Origin: Dermacentor variabilis
Taxonomy: Eukaryota; Arthropoda; Arachnida; Ixodida; Ixodidae
Assembly: GCF_050947875.1 (NCBI RefSeq)
Contig: NC_134570.1
Location: 203,249,750 to 203,313,749, forward strand
Length of the DNA: 64,000 nucleotides
Reading direction: 5' to 3'
The notes beneath the pieces were generated by a model that was given only the letters and a program-made list of their open reading frames with translations, made no database searches and was not told the origin of the DNA. Both the position numbers and the translations under genes were made by a program. Below, one piece after another: positions 21,714 to 33,053 of this stretch; the first letter of the stretch is position 1; the number at the start of each line of letters is the position of its first letter.

Positions 21714-22951
21714 TTAATCAATGTTTTTCCTGTACAGACACCTCAACACTCTCCCAGCCCATTTACTATCTTCCATATTCCTCAGTCGTTCTTCATACTC
21801 GATTTTACTGCGAGCTTCCGTCACTTCAAAACTAGTCCAGCCCATATCACCCTGCACAGCTTCATTTGTAGTCTTCCCGTGAGCGCCCAATGCAAGGCGG
21901 CCTATTGACCTCTGGTTCACATCGAGTCTTGATTGTACCCCTGATTTAAAGCAAACTGCATTTCCAAAAGTAAGTCCTGGAACCATTACACCTTTCCACA
22001 TACCTCGGAGCACATCGTACCTAATGTATCCCCATAGCGCTCTGTGCTTCATTATGGCTGCGTTTCTCTTCCCCTTCACTGTTATTGTTTTTTTTCTGTG
22101 TTTCCATATCTCTATTGCCTTCGTTTACCCATATACCAAGGTATTTATATTCTGTTACCCGAAGTAGTTCCTGGCCCTGTATCGCCACTCTCTGTTCACT
22201 GTTTTCATTGAATACTATAACACCTGGTTTTCTTACACTAAATTTCAAACCTAAATTGTTGCCTTCATGTCTACAGACATTAGCCAGCCGTTGCAAATCA
22301 CTTTGCTTGTTAGCTAGCAACCCAATATCGTCCGCATAAAATAAACCTGGAAGCTGCTGCTCTACTACTGTACCCGGCTGTTTGTATAAGAGATTAAAAC
22401 CGATATTACTTCCTTCTAGCGCCCTCTCCATCATCACCATGTACATCATAAACAGCAGCGGGGATAAAGGGCACCCCTGCCTCAGTCCCTTGTTGATATG
22501 AACTTTCCCCTCGCTCCCCATCCCTTCCAATTCAACGCAAACGGTATTTTCTAGGTAAATCTCTCTCAAAAGCTGTATACAATCGTCACGTAAGCCTTTC
22601 CCTTTCGAAATATCCCATAAAATGTTGCGGTCTACATTGTCGTAGGCTCCTGTAATGTCTAAAAAGGCCACATATAACGGTCTGCTTTCTACTTTTGATA
22701 TTTCAATACACGGAGTAAGAACAAATAAGTTATCATCTAAACGCCTACCTATTCTGAAGCCACTAATTCTGAAGTTCGCCCAAAATGCCATTATTATCTG
22801 CCCATGCTTGCAGCTTTAATATGATTGGCTGCATTGCTAGCCTGTATATTACCGATGTAATGGTCAACGGCCTATACGATTGAATTCTATCTTTGTCCCC
22901 CTTACCTTTATAAATTAAATTCATTCCACCTTGTCGCCAACTGTCCCGCAT
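21714..22951 (-). pseudogene. CR1-like LINE reverse transcriptase remnant
   Basis: NLIYKGKGDKDRIQSYRPLT (from about 22920), a frameshift near 22790, then RPLYVAFLDITGAYDNVDR (motif A), KGLRQGCPLSPLLFMMYM (motif B), LFYADDIGLLANKQ (catalytic YADD) and VTEYKYLGIWV. A second frameshift near 22040 leads to the terminal part GVQSRLDVNQRSIGRLALG. Catalytic residues remain but the frame is broken at least twice. Confidence 0.85.
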
Positions 22952-23154
22952 TCGTGTATATTTTAAAGTTTTTTTCCACTGCTTTCAGCAGAGCTTCCTT
23001 ACTTTTTGGTCCTAGTTCATTAATCATGCAGCCTAACGGGAACCTCGTCTAGCCCTGTGACTGTGCGCTTAGGAATTTTCGCTTCGGCTTTCTTCCAGTT
23101 GAAATTTGTCAGCACCAGCTCCTTCTCCACCTGGGTGTCTTTCATGTTCTTTCT

Positions 23155-23776
23155 TTACTCAAATACAACCTCGTCAATGCCTTGGAAAGATTCGGCTGTT
23201 ATTTTTCGGATGTAATTTATTGCCGCTTCTCCTTCCGGTCTGTTTTCGTCTTCGTCTAGGATATGTTGTTGTATTGTTGTTGACTTCCTGCCTAATAATC
23301 TTGTGTGGTTCCAAAATATTCCAGGTGCGGCCTTCTTTTTCTCACGTATTTCTGACAACCAACGTTCACTTTAACCTTTTAATTTTGCTTGCACCACTAT
23401 TTGAACCATGGACTTTTTCTCCCGGTATATTTCCCATTTACTGTTTACTTCATCCTGAGGCAACTGCGCCTTCTTTGCCTGCCTATGCTCTTGGGATGCT
23501 TTCGGTAGTTCGGCGATCGCTTCTCGTATCTCCCTGTTCCACCAGCTTTTTGGTTTGTTTTTTTCTTTTGCAACGAACATGTTGTTTCTCTTTCCGTATT
23601 TCTGTCGCTATTACACTTAGAAGCTCACTATATTCCCACTCTATATTTGGCCATTTGCCAAGTTCTTCCTCGACTCTAGTGACTGTATTTGTTATCTGTT
23701 CAGCGTTCAAATTCGTACTGGCCATTTCGCACTCTTTGCTCTCTTTCCCAACTACATATCCAATATTCAAAATCAT
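23155..23776 (-). pseudogene. Linker between endonuclease and RT of CR1-like LINE
   Basis: The overlapping frames 23776-23483, 23580-23371 and 23358-23155 encode highly charged sequence (KPKSWWNREIREAIAE is typical of LINE ORF2 linkers), broken by shifts. No enzymatic domain. The long plus-strand frame 23106-23903 over the same bases is its shadow. Confidence 0.6.
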
Positions 23777-23820
23777 GCGTTTATGGTCACTCCCTATGCA
23801 GCTATACCCTTCATCAACGA

Positions 23821-24429
23821 CTATTTCTCACAACTTACCATTATTCCTTCTGTCATCAGAGAGTAATCAATGGTTGATTGCCGGTTTCCCACATCCCACG
23901 TGATCTGCCCTTCACACTTACGCCCTGTATTCACAATAACGAGGTTATGTTGCTCACAAAGGTCTAGCATTGACTTCCCGTTGTTGTCGGTATAGCTATC
24001 TAAATCCTGTATGTGGGCATTCATGTCACCTAATAGGATAATTTCAGCACCATTGCCGAAACCTTTAATATCAGCGCTTATGCATTCCACTAACTCCTTA
24101 TTCTTCTCTGTGCAATTATTTCCGGTCCGCAAATACGTAACGCCCAGCCAAGTTTTTTTCCCTCTCATTGTACCTGATAAACAAAGATGCTCTTGACATT
24201 TCGAATTTACTCTTTTCCATTCGGCTCCCTGATGGATGAGCATTCTGACTCCCCCTCCCTTTCTTTTCGACTTAGTTCTGTTGCACCCTTCCCAAACATA
24301 ATTCTCAATCACTGGCGACTCTTCTGAGTCTCCAAGGTGCGTTGCTGTCACCGCATACACTCCTATTTGTTCTCTATTTAACTGCTCCTCAATCTCTGCC
24401 CACTTTTCCTTTCTTCTGCCGCCATGCAT
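23821..24429 (-). pseudogene. CR1-like LINE apurinic-like endonuclease
   Basis: A 202-codon frame with AVTATHLGD (where the E-x-H-L segment normally lies), GGGVRMLIHQGAEW, IILLGDMNAHIQDLD (the conserved GDxNAH catalytic block) and QSTIDYSLMTE (the S/T-x-IDY block). The extreme N-terminal strand and the SDH end are missing or shifted (the next frame follows at 23776). The best preserved endonuclease of the window. Confidence 0.8.
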
Positions 24430-24537
24430 GTTTTTGTAGTCTATTGCATGGCGCGCTCTCTTTCTTGCTTTACTCCTTTTTGTTATCGAAGGCGACGCTC
24501 TTCTAAGGTTCCCCTAGCGGACCTTCGTCATTATTAC

Positions 24538-24744
24538 CTACTCTGGCCTCCTGAGCGCCCGTGGGCCCCCTAAAAAGGCAACAGCGCGACCACCCAGTCG
24601 CCAGCCGACTTCTTGTGCCAGCCTGTAATTGAAGTGGATCCCGTCTCGTTTAAAATCCCCACACCTTCTCACTTCCCTGTTTACTTCGACAACCTCGAAG
24701 CCTTTCTCTCGGGTTATTTTCCATATCGCCTCATTAGCAGCCAA
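24538..24744 (-). pseudogene. ORF1 SGNH-esterase-like C-terminus of CR1-like LINE
   Basis: FKRDGIHFNYRLAQEVGWRL shows the D-x-x-H block (DGIH) at the C-terminal end of SGNH hydrolases, followed by AVAFLGGPRALRRPE. Esterase domains at this place are known from ORF1 of CR1-type LINEs. The N-terminal block with the serine is missing, so this is a remnant. It lies upstream of the endonuclease frame in the same orientation. Confidence 0.55.
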
Positions 24745-24898
24745 TACGACTCTTTGTAAGTGACTTTTCCCGATTCACTTCGGTAGCAGCGCCGCCATAG
24801 TATTTTTCGTCGTCGCGCGCATGACTGCATGCGCCGCCCCAGCCGCTTGTCCCACTGAACCATAGAAGGATCGACATTTGGGCGAGTTGGTGCTGGTT

Positions 24899-25042
24899 GA
24901 ACATCTCGAAGGGGCAGCGCAATAAGACGAAGACAGAAGGCAGGAACACACAGGACATCGGGCTCTTTTACTCGTCCTAACAACGTCCTGTGTGTTCCTG
25001 CCTTCTGTCTTCGTCTTATTGCGCTGCCCCTTCAAGATGTTC
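24899..25042. repeat. Long near-perfect hairpin, 58-bp arms, 28-nt loop
   Basis: Bases 24899-24956 pair with 24985-25042; one mismatch seen (CTCGAAG against CTTCAAG). A direct repeat CCACTGA(A/G)CCATA occurs just outside (about 24851-24864 and 25042-25054) and may be a target duplication. This is a fold-back MITE or the residue of two abutting element ends. Confidence 0.75.
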
Positions 25043-25044
25043 CA

Positions 25045-26350
25045 CTGAGCCATATTCTAGTACCAATGTAAAAAAGGCATTGCTAGTACTACACTGTACT
25101 AGTACTGGCTAGTATACTCTAGTGGCAACCTGCGCCAAGGCACCGCAGCGCCGCATTGCGGCCGAGTTTCAGTTCATACCGTAGAGTTCACTGATCTGTG
25201 CTATAGGGGCCTGGATGGCGCTTCGAGCGCGCGCAACTGAAGCTACCGGAAGTGAGAGGCCTTGTCCCGGAAGTCGCCCATTTGGCCGGAAGTCGCCCAT
25301 TTGGCTCGATGAACATAAAACCGGCAAACTGTCATCGACTACAACTCGGGTATGCAGCAAGCACAGACGCGAGGAAGATTTCTGCTACGGCGCCGGGTCT
25401 GCAATGTTCGGAAAACGTGCGCTGAGACGCTCGCCCGAGTCCGCTGCCCGACTAATGTCATGACGGCTTGGTCTATGAATTGTCGATGCTATAGGTACTG
25501 GCAAGTTCACTGGAGTGGAAATGGAGTGGTAAGAAGCGCATTAAAAAAAAGCATGGCATATGGTCATGCTTGCGTTATGAATTATAATGCACTGGATTAC
25601 AAAAAAGAAGCAGCGGGAAATCGCACGCTGAGAACACCGATAAACATACAGTGCGACGCAACTCGAGAAATAATATTGACACGTCCAAGAATTTAGAAGA
25701 AAAAAAAAGATTGAATCGTCGCGGAGGCACATCACAGTCCCCGTAGGCGTCGAACTCTTTACAATGAAATTATTTTTGAACAGCTCTGATAGCGCCCACG
25801 CAACAATGGTTGCTTGTATACTGTCAAATGCTCATATTCTGCGGCCTAAAGCTCATGGCACGGTGCGAAAATGCGCACGCGGCGCAATCGAAACAATGAG
25901 TGGAAAAGTATTCAGACGCACAGTCGGTCGCTGCGAATCTGTGCGATCGCTGCATTGAGGCTTCATTAGATTACGCTCCACTTAGTTATACAAACACAAA
26001 GAACATATCTCACATAGTTTGCTGTCAGCGTATACCTACCTTTCACGCATGAAGTCGGTTCTGGAGACTCCATCGCGGCGACCGCGCGCAGTGGCGTTCA
26101 CTGTACGTATTCGGTAAAGAGATAGCGTCTGTAAATGATTCTGTGCTTTCAGTTTGCCCAAGACTATAATTTAGACAGTAAAAAACTTCTCTCGTTTCGA
26201 AAGCACTTACAGAAATGTCCGGTAGAGCTCGCGCGTGGTGTTTTCAGTGATCGCTGACAGCAAAACCTATGAGGAGCGCTCCGCGTCGTCCCTCATACTA
26301 CGCCAGCGAGGCGCTTCCGATAGATGGCGACTCCGTAACTCCTCGCCGCC
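25045..26350. other. No gene recognised; one 19-bp tandem pair
   Basis: CCGGAAGTCGCCCATTTGG occurs twice in tandem at 25267-25304. The rest has only short frames. A G-rich run and TGTGTG repeat near 26368-26410 begins the next transposon fragment. Confidence 0.5.
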
Positions 26351-26351
26351 A

Positions 26352-27262
26352 ATACATAGAGAAAAAGAAGGGGGGGGGTGTATGTGTGTGTGTTTGTAGG
26401 GGGGGGGTATATGATTAGGGCGGTAGGAAAAAACGTACTAACACCGTCCTCTAAACCCATTCCTTTAAGGTACCGTAACAAAACGTATTATGCATCAAGT
26501 TCATACAACTAACTCTGATATTACTACACACGCAAGGCGACGCAAGCTACATTTGCCATGACTCGCATTCGCGACTGCACCGGATTCTCTCCATATTATT
26601 CTGGTTAATCTTGCTCACTGCACCGAGGCAAAAGAAAGAACATGGGCGCATGTGCCTTTAAAGTACCTCGACCTTGCGAGGCACCGCTGCGCGTGCCAGG
26701 GGAGCTGTCCGTGCGAACACTCCCTGGCACACACCTGCCTAGGCGGCCCCAACCTACGTACCGTTCTGCTTCGAGTTTTGATCCCCCCCACTGTCCCTTG
26801 GGTGCCCTGGAGTTCCTGCGCCGCCGGCTTTATTATAACCTTCGGTGCTCTCCTGAGACTTCCGTTTGTCGGTTATATGTACCCTACCAGTTGGATCACT
26901 ACTTTTAATTAAAAAAAAAACGATTTATCGTCGCAACGACAGATCGCGAGAGCGGCTTCTGCAACATACCGCGCCCGTGCGAATAGAATTACGGAACGCC
27001 AACGAGGAATCTGACCACAGCTTCGAAGCTCCTAACTCGTAACTTCGTTGAGTGACACTCGTGCAACAGGCGTGACCGCCGAAAACCGCATACCGCCGGA
27101 AACTTCAACAGGATCATCCTTCGGTTGCATAATTGCCACCTGCACGGCCAACATGAACCACACTCACACCATCCCGCAACATAGAATAATGAACCAACTT
27201 ATAAAGCCCAACCCACGGCTGCACGCACACCACATCACCACACTAGAAGCGAGACACCATAC
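26352..27262 (+). mobile_element. Diverged fragment of the palindrome-arm transposon (inner part)
   Basis: Bases from the G-rich/TGTG tract through GGCGGTA, GGTACCGTAACAAA, GCGCATGTGCCTTTAAAGTA and on to GCGAGACACCATACTAC match the left arm at about 37430-38315 in the same order with substitutions and small indels. The terminal part next to the palindrome centre is missing. It shows that the arm sequence is a dispersed repeat and that the two palindrome arms are far closer to each other than to this copy. Confidence 0.75.
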
Positions 27263-27277
27263 TACAGTGAACTGGAA

Positions 27278-27317
27278 GGTTACAGTGCACTAGAATATTT
27301 TCTAGTGCACTGTAACC
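27278..27317. repeat. Perfect 18-bp hairpin, 4-nt loop
   Basis: GGTTACAGTGCACTAGAA at 27278-27295 pairs perfectly with 27300-27317. The core ACAGTGCACTAG resembles the hairpin at 32681-32708 (ACAGTGTACTAG), so both look like two element ends fused head to head. Confidence 0.75.
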
Positions 27318-28380
27318 ATACCATAGAATGACCATACTGTTTTACTGGAATCGGGTAGTGTGTCATCCGACCGCGCCAACGTGCCTCTTTTTGCGATGAC
27401 GGCCGGGAGTGCTGTAGCACGCTGGTTTACTGCAGCGCCATCTGTCGCTGCAGCCTGGAGTCATTGCTGGCAAGAGCAAAAATAATGGTGCAACTCCGGG
27501 ATTGGCAGTTATGGTTGTCGCGGAGGTCATGCATGTACGTTTCGAGCTTGCCGATTGCTTGCGGTGGTCTTTCCTGCCGCGTTCGCACATCCTTTGTGTG
27601 CACGGCACGCGCTGTGTTTGCAAATGTACTTTTTGTATGTGCGTGCGTGTGCGTGCGCGTGCGCGCGCATTGAGGTTCCTGCATAACGATCACAACTCCG
27701 GGCTGCTTCAGATCGGACACATTTCGAGCATTGGCTGTATTGGCCCTTTTACGGAGCGAAATATCTAAACGTTAGCAGCTGCATTCGTCACAGAGCAGTA
27801 TTTTTTTTTTTCTTCAGTGAAACCTAGCTACCGCTTTTCTGACTGATACAAAATGAAAGGCATCCCGTGCAACTGACCAGGCACAGTGGAGGTGCTCTTT
27901 CCGGGGTTTTTATCCTCGTGTCTTTCGAAATACTAAAAACATATGCGTGCTTACCGAACGGAACGAGCAGACGGGCGTTTATCTTCTGCAACTGAAACGC
28001 GGAGCCATTGGCTGAACAGACGATCAGGAACACTGTATAATCTGTGCTCGGAAACGTGCAAACATAGACGGCGTTATTGATGTATCTTAACAATTTGCAA
28101 ATTATAAGAATTCCAGTTGTGTTTTGAGAGTGTTCTTATAGTTTAAAAATGCAGGAAGTTTTGCGCAACATGTTTAAATTTCGCGCGCTAGGCACGCCGG
28201 TCGTTCGCAGCGTCCTGCTGGTGGCGTCATCGCAGAAGTGTCCCCGGTACTCCCATTGTTTTTCTCACGACCTACTGGAACTCCAGACCTGCACATATAT
28301 CCGGTTTCTATGGGAGCCTCTTGCGCCCACTCTCGTTCAACCATTGGCCGTTGGTGTCGCTTTTATAACCTGTTCTGCTT
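27318..28380. other. No gene recognised; TG/CG repeat
   Basis: A GTGCGTGTGCGTGCGCGTGC tract lies at about 27638-27668. A short segment near 28262-28280 (CTCACGACCTACTGGA) recurs at 30461-30476. No coding motif. Confidence 0.5.
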
Positions 28381-29257
28381 AAGGGCAGAAGTTCAGTCGA
28401 GACTAGAAGTAAATCAGAGAGCTGTTAGAAGATTAGCACTATATGTACCCACGGGAAAACTACAAACGAAGCAGTACAGTTGGATATGGGCTGGGCGTCG
28501 TTCGAAGCACGGGAAGCTCAGAGTAAAATCCTATACGAAAAACGCCTGAGAAAATTGGGCGATAACAGGTGGACAGCTAAGGTATTTAAATACCTATACA
28601 GAAAGAGCGTTGACTCACAAATGCGGAAAAGAGCTAGGAAGCTAACCAGTAAGTATGCCAGACATGAGGACGGAGAAAGACAAATCATTAAACAAAAGGT
28701 TAAAAACGCGGAAGGTAAAAATTAGATAAATTCAATGGAAAAGAAGCATAGTGTTGAACTATATCGATACTGGAAACAGTAGATCAGGAAGGAAGCGTTT
28801 TGTGATAACTCAAGAGGCAGTGCCCTACTCTTTAAAGCTAGGTCAGGATGTCTTAGAACGCGGTGCTATAAAAAGAAATTTAACGAAGAAGAAGACACAT
28901 GTACTGTGTGTGCTAAATCTGTAGAAACAATAGAACACCTCATACTAAAATGTGAGAGTATCCATCACGATGTCGATGCGGGCACAGTCACGCTTCCTGA
29001 GGCCCTAGGGTTCAGAGACAACAATATAGTCATGTAAATAAATATGCGTTGGAAATTAGCAAAAAGCGATAGGAGGATTGGTGGCAGCAGAGAGGTGACA
29101 TAAGGTTAAACGTGTAGGAAGACGTATTTAAAAAAATGGTGAATTTTAATAACTTACAACACAGTTACACAAAAATAGAAAGCTGATCATGGTGGCAACT
29201 GCATCACCCCGTTCAAAGGGGACGCTCTTACCTTCCATCCATCCATCCATCCGTATG
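28381..29257 (+). mobile_element. 5'-truncated CR1-like LINE copy, plus strand
   Basis: It starts with AEVQSRLEVNQRAVRRLALY, corresponding to the RT C-terminal region of the element at 21005-24760. The frame 28480-28725 continues, and a later segment encodes CTVCAKSVETIEHLILKCES. It ends with CAAAGGGGACGCTCTTACC and (CCAT)n at 29236-29257. Typical 5'-truncated LINE insertion; non-functional. Confidence 0.8.
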
Positions 29258-30440
29258 CTACTCTACGGTTGACTGGTGCGGCGTTGTAATAGTACGGCAG
29301 CTGTTGTGTTGTAACGAACTACTTGTCTAGTTGATTTTTTCTAATACACTGACAGCGGTGTCACAAGGCTTTGACCGGTCACTTGGCTCCAAAAGTTGAC
29401 TGCCCGAACCTAAAAAAAGTCGGAGCTTGTAGTCCGCTGCTCTCTAATATAGCGTTAAATAGCCGCTCCTATTGCCTTTCTTCAAGCAGGTTACTATAAA
29501 TCACATTGTTTATAGAGTTCGTAACATACCCAAAAGTTTCATTGTATACGTTGTAAAATTCGCTTGTGCGCTCTTTAGAAACTTGAAACCACCGTAATGT
29601 TCGACGACAGAAGGATTACCACTCATTTTAACTCTTAAAAGTCCGTGATTGCGTCGTGAGTTCAAAAAGAGAATTACGCAAACAGCTTCACTGCGTACGT
29701 ATCTTAAGTACCACCGTTATGCTGCCGCCGTACCGCGCAGAAGAGCTAGCTTTACAGTTTGAAAAGAGTTCCGGGACACGATTTAAGGACTTCAGTGCAG
29801 CACGTTTTAAAGCACTGGGGTCGCTTTTGCAATCTTTCTACTGAGCTAGACAGCCGACTGCATTAAAAACAAGATATGCTCATCACCTTTCCTTGAAACA
29901 TAATCGATCAACCTATTGCACATATCGGGCGGAGGACTTACTCATGAATACTTTTAACAGATCATCTGCCTTTCACAATGGCACACAGCAGTAAATCCTA
30001 ATGTCATCTACGACATTAGGCTATCTGTAATCAACTCAAAAAGGCTAGATTATCCTATGAATCTTTTAAAACAATTTTTCCAGTCTCTTACGGAGGCCAG
30101 GAAAGCGAAATTTATGCCGCCGATCTAGCATTGCAGCTGTCACCTATGCTCGTTGTTTACATTTCTTGCACCGCTCCTCCTCTTCTAGTTTCACTATTCA
30201 AGCACAAAGCATTCGCAAATTTCTGTTTTCTTTTTATATTTGTGAATTTATTCATTTACCGCCAATACAAGCGCTTTGTGCTGCCGAAATGGCAGCACGG
30301 GCGCTGAACAGATCGCAGAAGCAGACGACAGCGAACAGGTTATAACTAGCGCCACTCTGCTCGTATGTTCTGTCCCTAGCGGCAGAAGGGGCGAACTGGA
30401 GAAGGCTTGCTGGACCAGGGAGATCTGTGCAGGTCTAGAG
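29258..30440. other. No gene recognised
   Basis: Mixed composition with frames below 85 codons and no motif. A short palindrome ATGTCATCTACGACATTAGG region (about 30000-30025) is minor. Confidence 0.5.
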
Positions 30441-30442
30441 TT

Positions 30443-30522
30443 CAGTAGGTCGTGGTTTTTCTCACGACCTACTGGAGTAGGTCGTGCTCTAGAGTATTCT
30501 ATTCTATTCTATTCTAGAGCAC
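30443..30522. repeat. Two adjacent hairpins around (ATTCT)n
   Basis: CAGTAGGTCGTG (30443-30454) pairs with 30463-30474. Next, GTGCTCTAGA (30484-30493) pairs with TCTAGAGCAC (30513-30522), enclosing ATTCT repeats. Both look like fused or fold-back element ends. Confidence 0.7.
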
Positions 30523-32026
30523 TGTAGTATGGGCGCCTTGCGCTGGAGTTTGCAGTATTAGCACCGAGAACGAGCTACAGGGGCGCTGCTCGTGTGACGT
30601 CAGGGCAAGGACCCGCGCCTGTCGTTTGCTACAGTTCGGGCGGTGTCCGGGAGCTTTCTGCGGTGTTTTCGTTCGTTCGCCGTCGTTCTCTCTGCTTGTA
30701 TAATTATGGCAGTCGTCTCAAATATATTTTTACGACGTCTTCATTCGCGAAAACTTATTTAAAGAGCTCATTTCTTAGACGACAATGCAGCTCTCAAAGG
30801 CAACGCCACAGTGCCAGCCGAAGGAGCGCAGACCAGCCCATTGCGGGTTTTTTATGCGCGGATCGACAACCGCAATAACGTAGCATATAAGAATCCAGTT
30901 ATGATAGCATACCTGCTGCGGTGCAACAAGTTTGTCACAAATGCTGGCTATATATGACTTCTACAGCAGTTAGTTTGATTTTAAACCGCTAAAGCAGGTT
31001 TGCTCACGACGAGTGGTTCACGCTATAATATAGAATTTTTTTAATTTCTTCAGAGAAACGCTCAGCAGTAACACGAGGACTTAACTAACACTGCTGTTTA
31101 GATTCTACAAGCACCACTTGCTTCTTTATCTGCTTCTCAAAATTAGGCGGTTCTACATGTGTTTATTTTAAGTGGCGGTAATTACAGCTATTTGCAGAAT
31201 ACGAAAAGGAATGTACCAATATATATTCGCTTTTCCGTGCTACACGTTCAACTCGATCACTTGAGAAATTTTCTGGTGCTTATTGCTTGAGGAATATACA
31301 TGACGAATCTGTTTGGCGAGCTGACGCAGGCTGCCGGGCCCAAATTTTTTAGTGATATATGCCTTTTGGACCGTATGGTTGCAGCCAGAAAGAAGTCGAA
31401 GCGTCAATCATGCGTAGTACGGGACATATTGAAAATATCATAATTCTCCGGTAGAGGGTCAAAAATCAAGTGAAGTATATGTAGGGCCTGTGGTGTTTTC
31501 TTTATGAAGGTTTGCGAAGTTTTCTTTTATGTACCAACGAAGCGAATATTTCTCCGTTTGTATAATTAAACAACGGGGAACCGAGACATGGTAACGCAGA
31601 AGGTGCCTGAATTTTCATTTTCTGGGCACTCTAAGCTGCGCTGTAGTACCATCGAGAATACTTTAAGCATTCCAATTCGCGCTGTAAATGCTTTACGGTT
31701 GAAGTTGCAGTGAACTGATGGGTTTCGCGAACAAAGGGTGCCTCGCCTTACCGACAGTCGGGTACTACCGTTGCGTGAGGGTTGTGCCATACTGTCGGGA
31801 AGGGCTACTGAGGGCCACCATGAAACCTTTCATCGCTTGCAATTGATTGGTTCTCGATCCTAACCACGAAACTTTTCTCTCAAGTCATTGCTACTATGGT
31901 ATTTGTGAATTAACTATGTAAATACTCTACATGACGCGCCGTCGTGTTAGCAGCCATGAGCAACTCGTTTTTTGGGGGCCTCTTTCAGAGAGGGTTTGTG
32001 ATAGTAGCAGACTTTTCCATAAGAAA
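30523..32026. other. No gene recognised
   Basis: AT-rich stretch with no frame above 95 codons and no motif on either strand. Confidence 0.5.
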
Positions 32027-32128
32027 TAGTCAAGTATGGCCATTTATTGATGCGTAAAAGAAAGAGATAGGCGCGCATTAATGTGCGCCTCTTTCCTTTA
32101 CGCATTAATAAATGGCCATACTTGACTA
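32027..32128. repeat. Fold-back element, about 49-bp arms
   Basis: TAGTCAAGTATGGCCATTTA at 32027 pairs with its complement ending at 32128. The arms continue through ATGCGTAAA and AAAGAG with small bulges to a central GCGCGCATTAATGTGCGC. It is too perfect for decay of an old repeat and resembles a palindromic MITE. Confidence 0.75.
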
Positions 32129-32680
32129 TAACGACTCGCCAGAGTAATAAGAATCATGATGACAGCTCCGCTGGGCAGTGTCTTTCTAACACGGATAACA
32201 TGCTGACGCCAGTTACTAAGATTTTTTTTCGTGTAAAATGCAATGTCTCTCATAGCTAAATACTAAGGGAGTGTTAAGTGCTTAGTGAAGCATCATGCAC
32301 AACTTCGCGTGTTGAATTTGCAGACATTCTTTTTACGCAAAATTTATGGACAGACACGGCGTATATATATGCATTGTAAAATCAGTAGACCCCTTCAACG
32401 CTACGCAGCTTGCGATATCCAAGCCGCGAATTTTATCGACTCACGCGCTTTTGAAGAAGAAACTGTGGTTGAGGCATGGCAGCGGAAAGAAGCCGACATA
32501 CCCTTCCATAAGCACGGCTCGAGCCACCGATACCCCAGACATGCACGCAGGGAACGAGCGCGAGCCGCAGCGAGCGGCGTCCTGGACGCGACGCCAGTCG
32601 CAAGAGGGCGCCACTCCAAATTCTCGCCGCGGCGCGCGAAACGTTATCTGAGTAGTACCAGCTTAGCCCTGGCCGCAATT

Positions 32681-32708
32681 ACAGTGTACTAGCTATCTAG
32701 TACACTGT
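32681..32708. repeat. Perfect 12-bp hairpin with 4-nt loop
   Basis: ACAGTGTACTAG, loop CTAT, then CTAGTACACTGT. It is related to the hairpin at 27278-27317. Confidence 0.65.
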
Positions 32709-32853
32709 TCCGCGGTGAAGCATGTTTCTAGCCCGAGTTTTGCGTCGATTCGCGCTTTTTTTGTACCGCGTTGCGAGTGCCAAAAAGCTCGTCACTTCTC
32801 ACAGACCACGCTGCGAGCGGACCGCAACGAAAACGGACTCTCCGTGAGACGTA

Positions 32854-33053
32854 ATGCTGGAAGCAGAAGGAATCGGCGACGCCGATCCGGAGAGACGTAG
32901 CTCAGCCTCGAAAAAGCGTCAACGTCGTTACTTCTGCGCCGTGGGCTGCCATGAAGGCCTAAGCCCAACATCAGATTCTACCGTTTTCCTTCAAGGCCTC
33001 ACGAAGCGGATCGAGCGTCGGGCGCGCTGGATAGCTGCAATTCGTCGCGCTGG
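32854..33053 (+). CDS. Possible THAP-domain first exon
   Basis: From the ATG at 32854 the frame reads a basic leader (SSASKKRQRR) and then YFCAVGCHEGL, resembling the first half of a THAP finger (C28, C32 and a Trp at 59 in RARWIAAIRRAG). The frame reaches a stop at 33055-33057, but a good splice donor GG|GTAAGC lies at 33053/33054 just before it, so the coding part may continue in another exon. The second half (C-x2-H-F) was not found nearby. A transposase 5' exon (P or Kolobok type) is as likely as a host gene. It sits about 1 kb left of the palindrome. Confidence 0.45.

Larger units (their letters stand above)
21005..24760 (-). mobile_element. CR1-like LINE, minus strand, nearly full but broken
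   Basis: On the minus strand: an SGNH-esterase-like ORF1 end (24744-24538), an endonuclease (24429-23821), a linker, an RT (22951-21714), a C-terminal Cys-rich segment (21519-21175), and a 3' end with the GGGGACGCTCATAACATCC motif and a (CCAT)n tail at 21013-21035. An esterase-type ORF1 is known from CR1-clade elements. The clade is therefore inferred as CR1-like; an I/Jockey-group alternative is possible. Frames are interrupted several times. Confidence 0.8.

Noticed and set aside
23106..23903. 265-codon plus-strand frame
   Set aside because: It lies opposite the CR1-like LINE linker and endonuclease; composition is a shadow of the minus-strand coding frame, with no motif.
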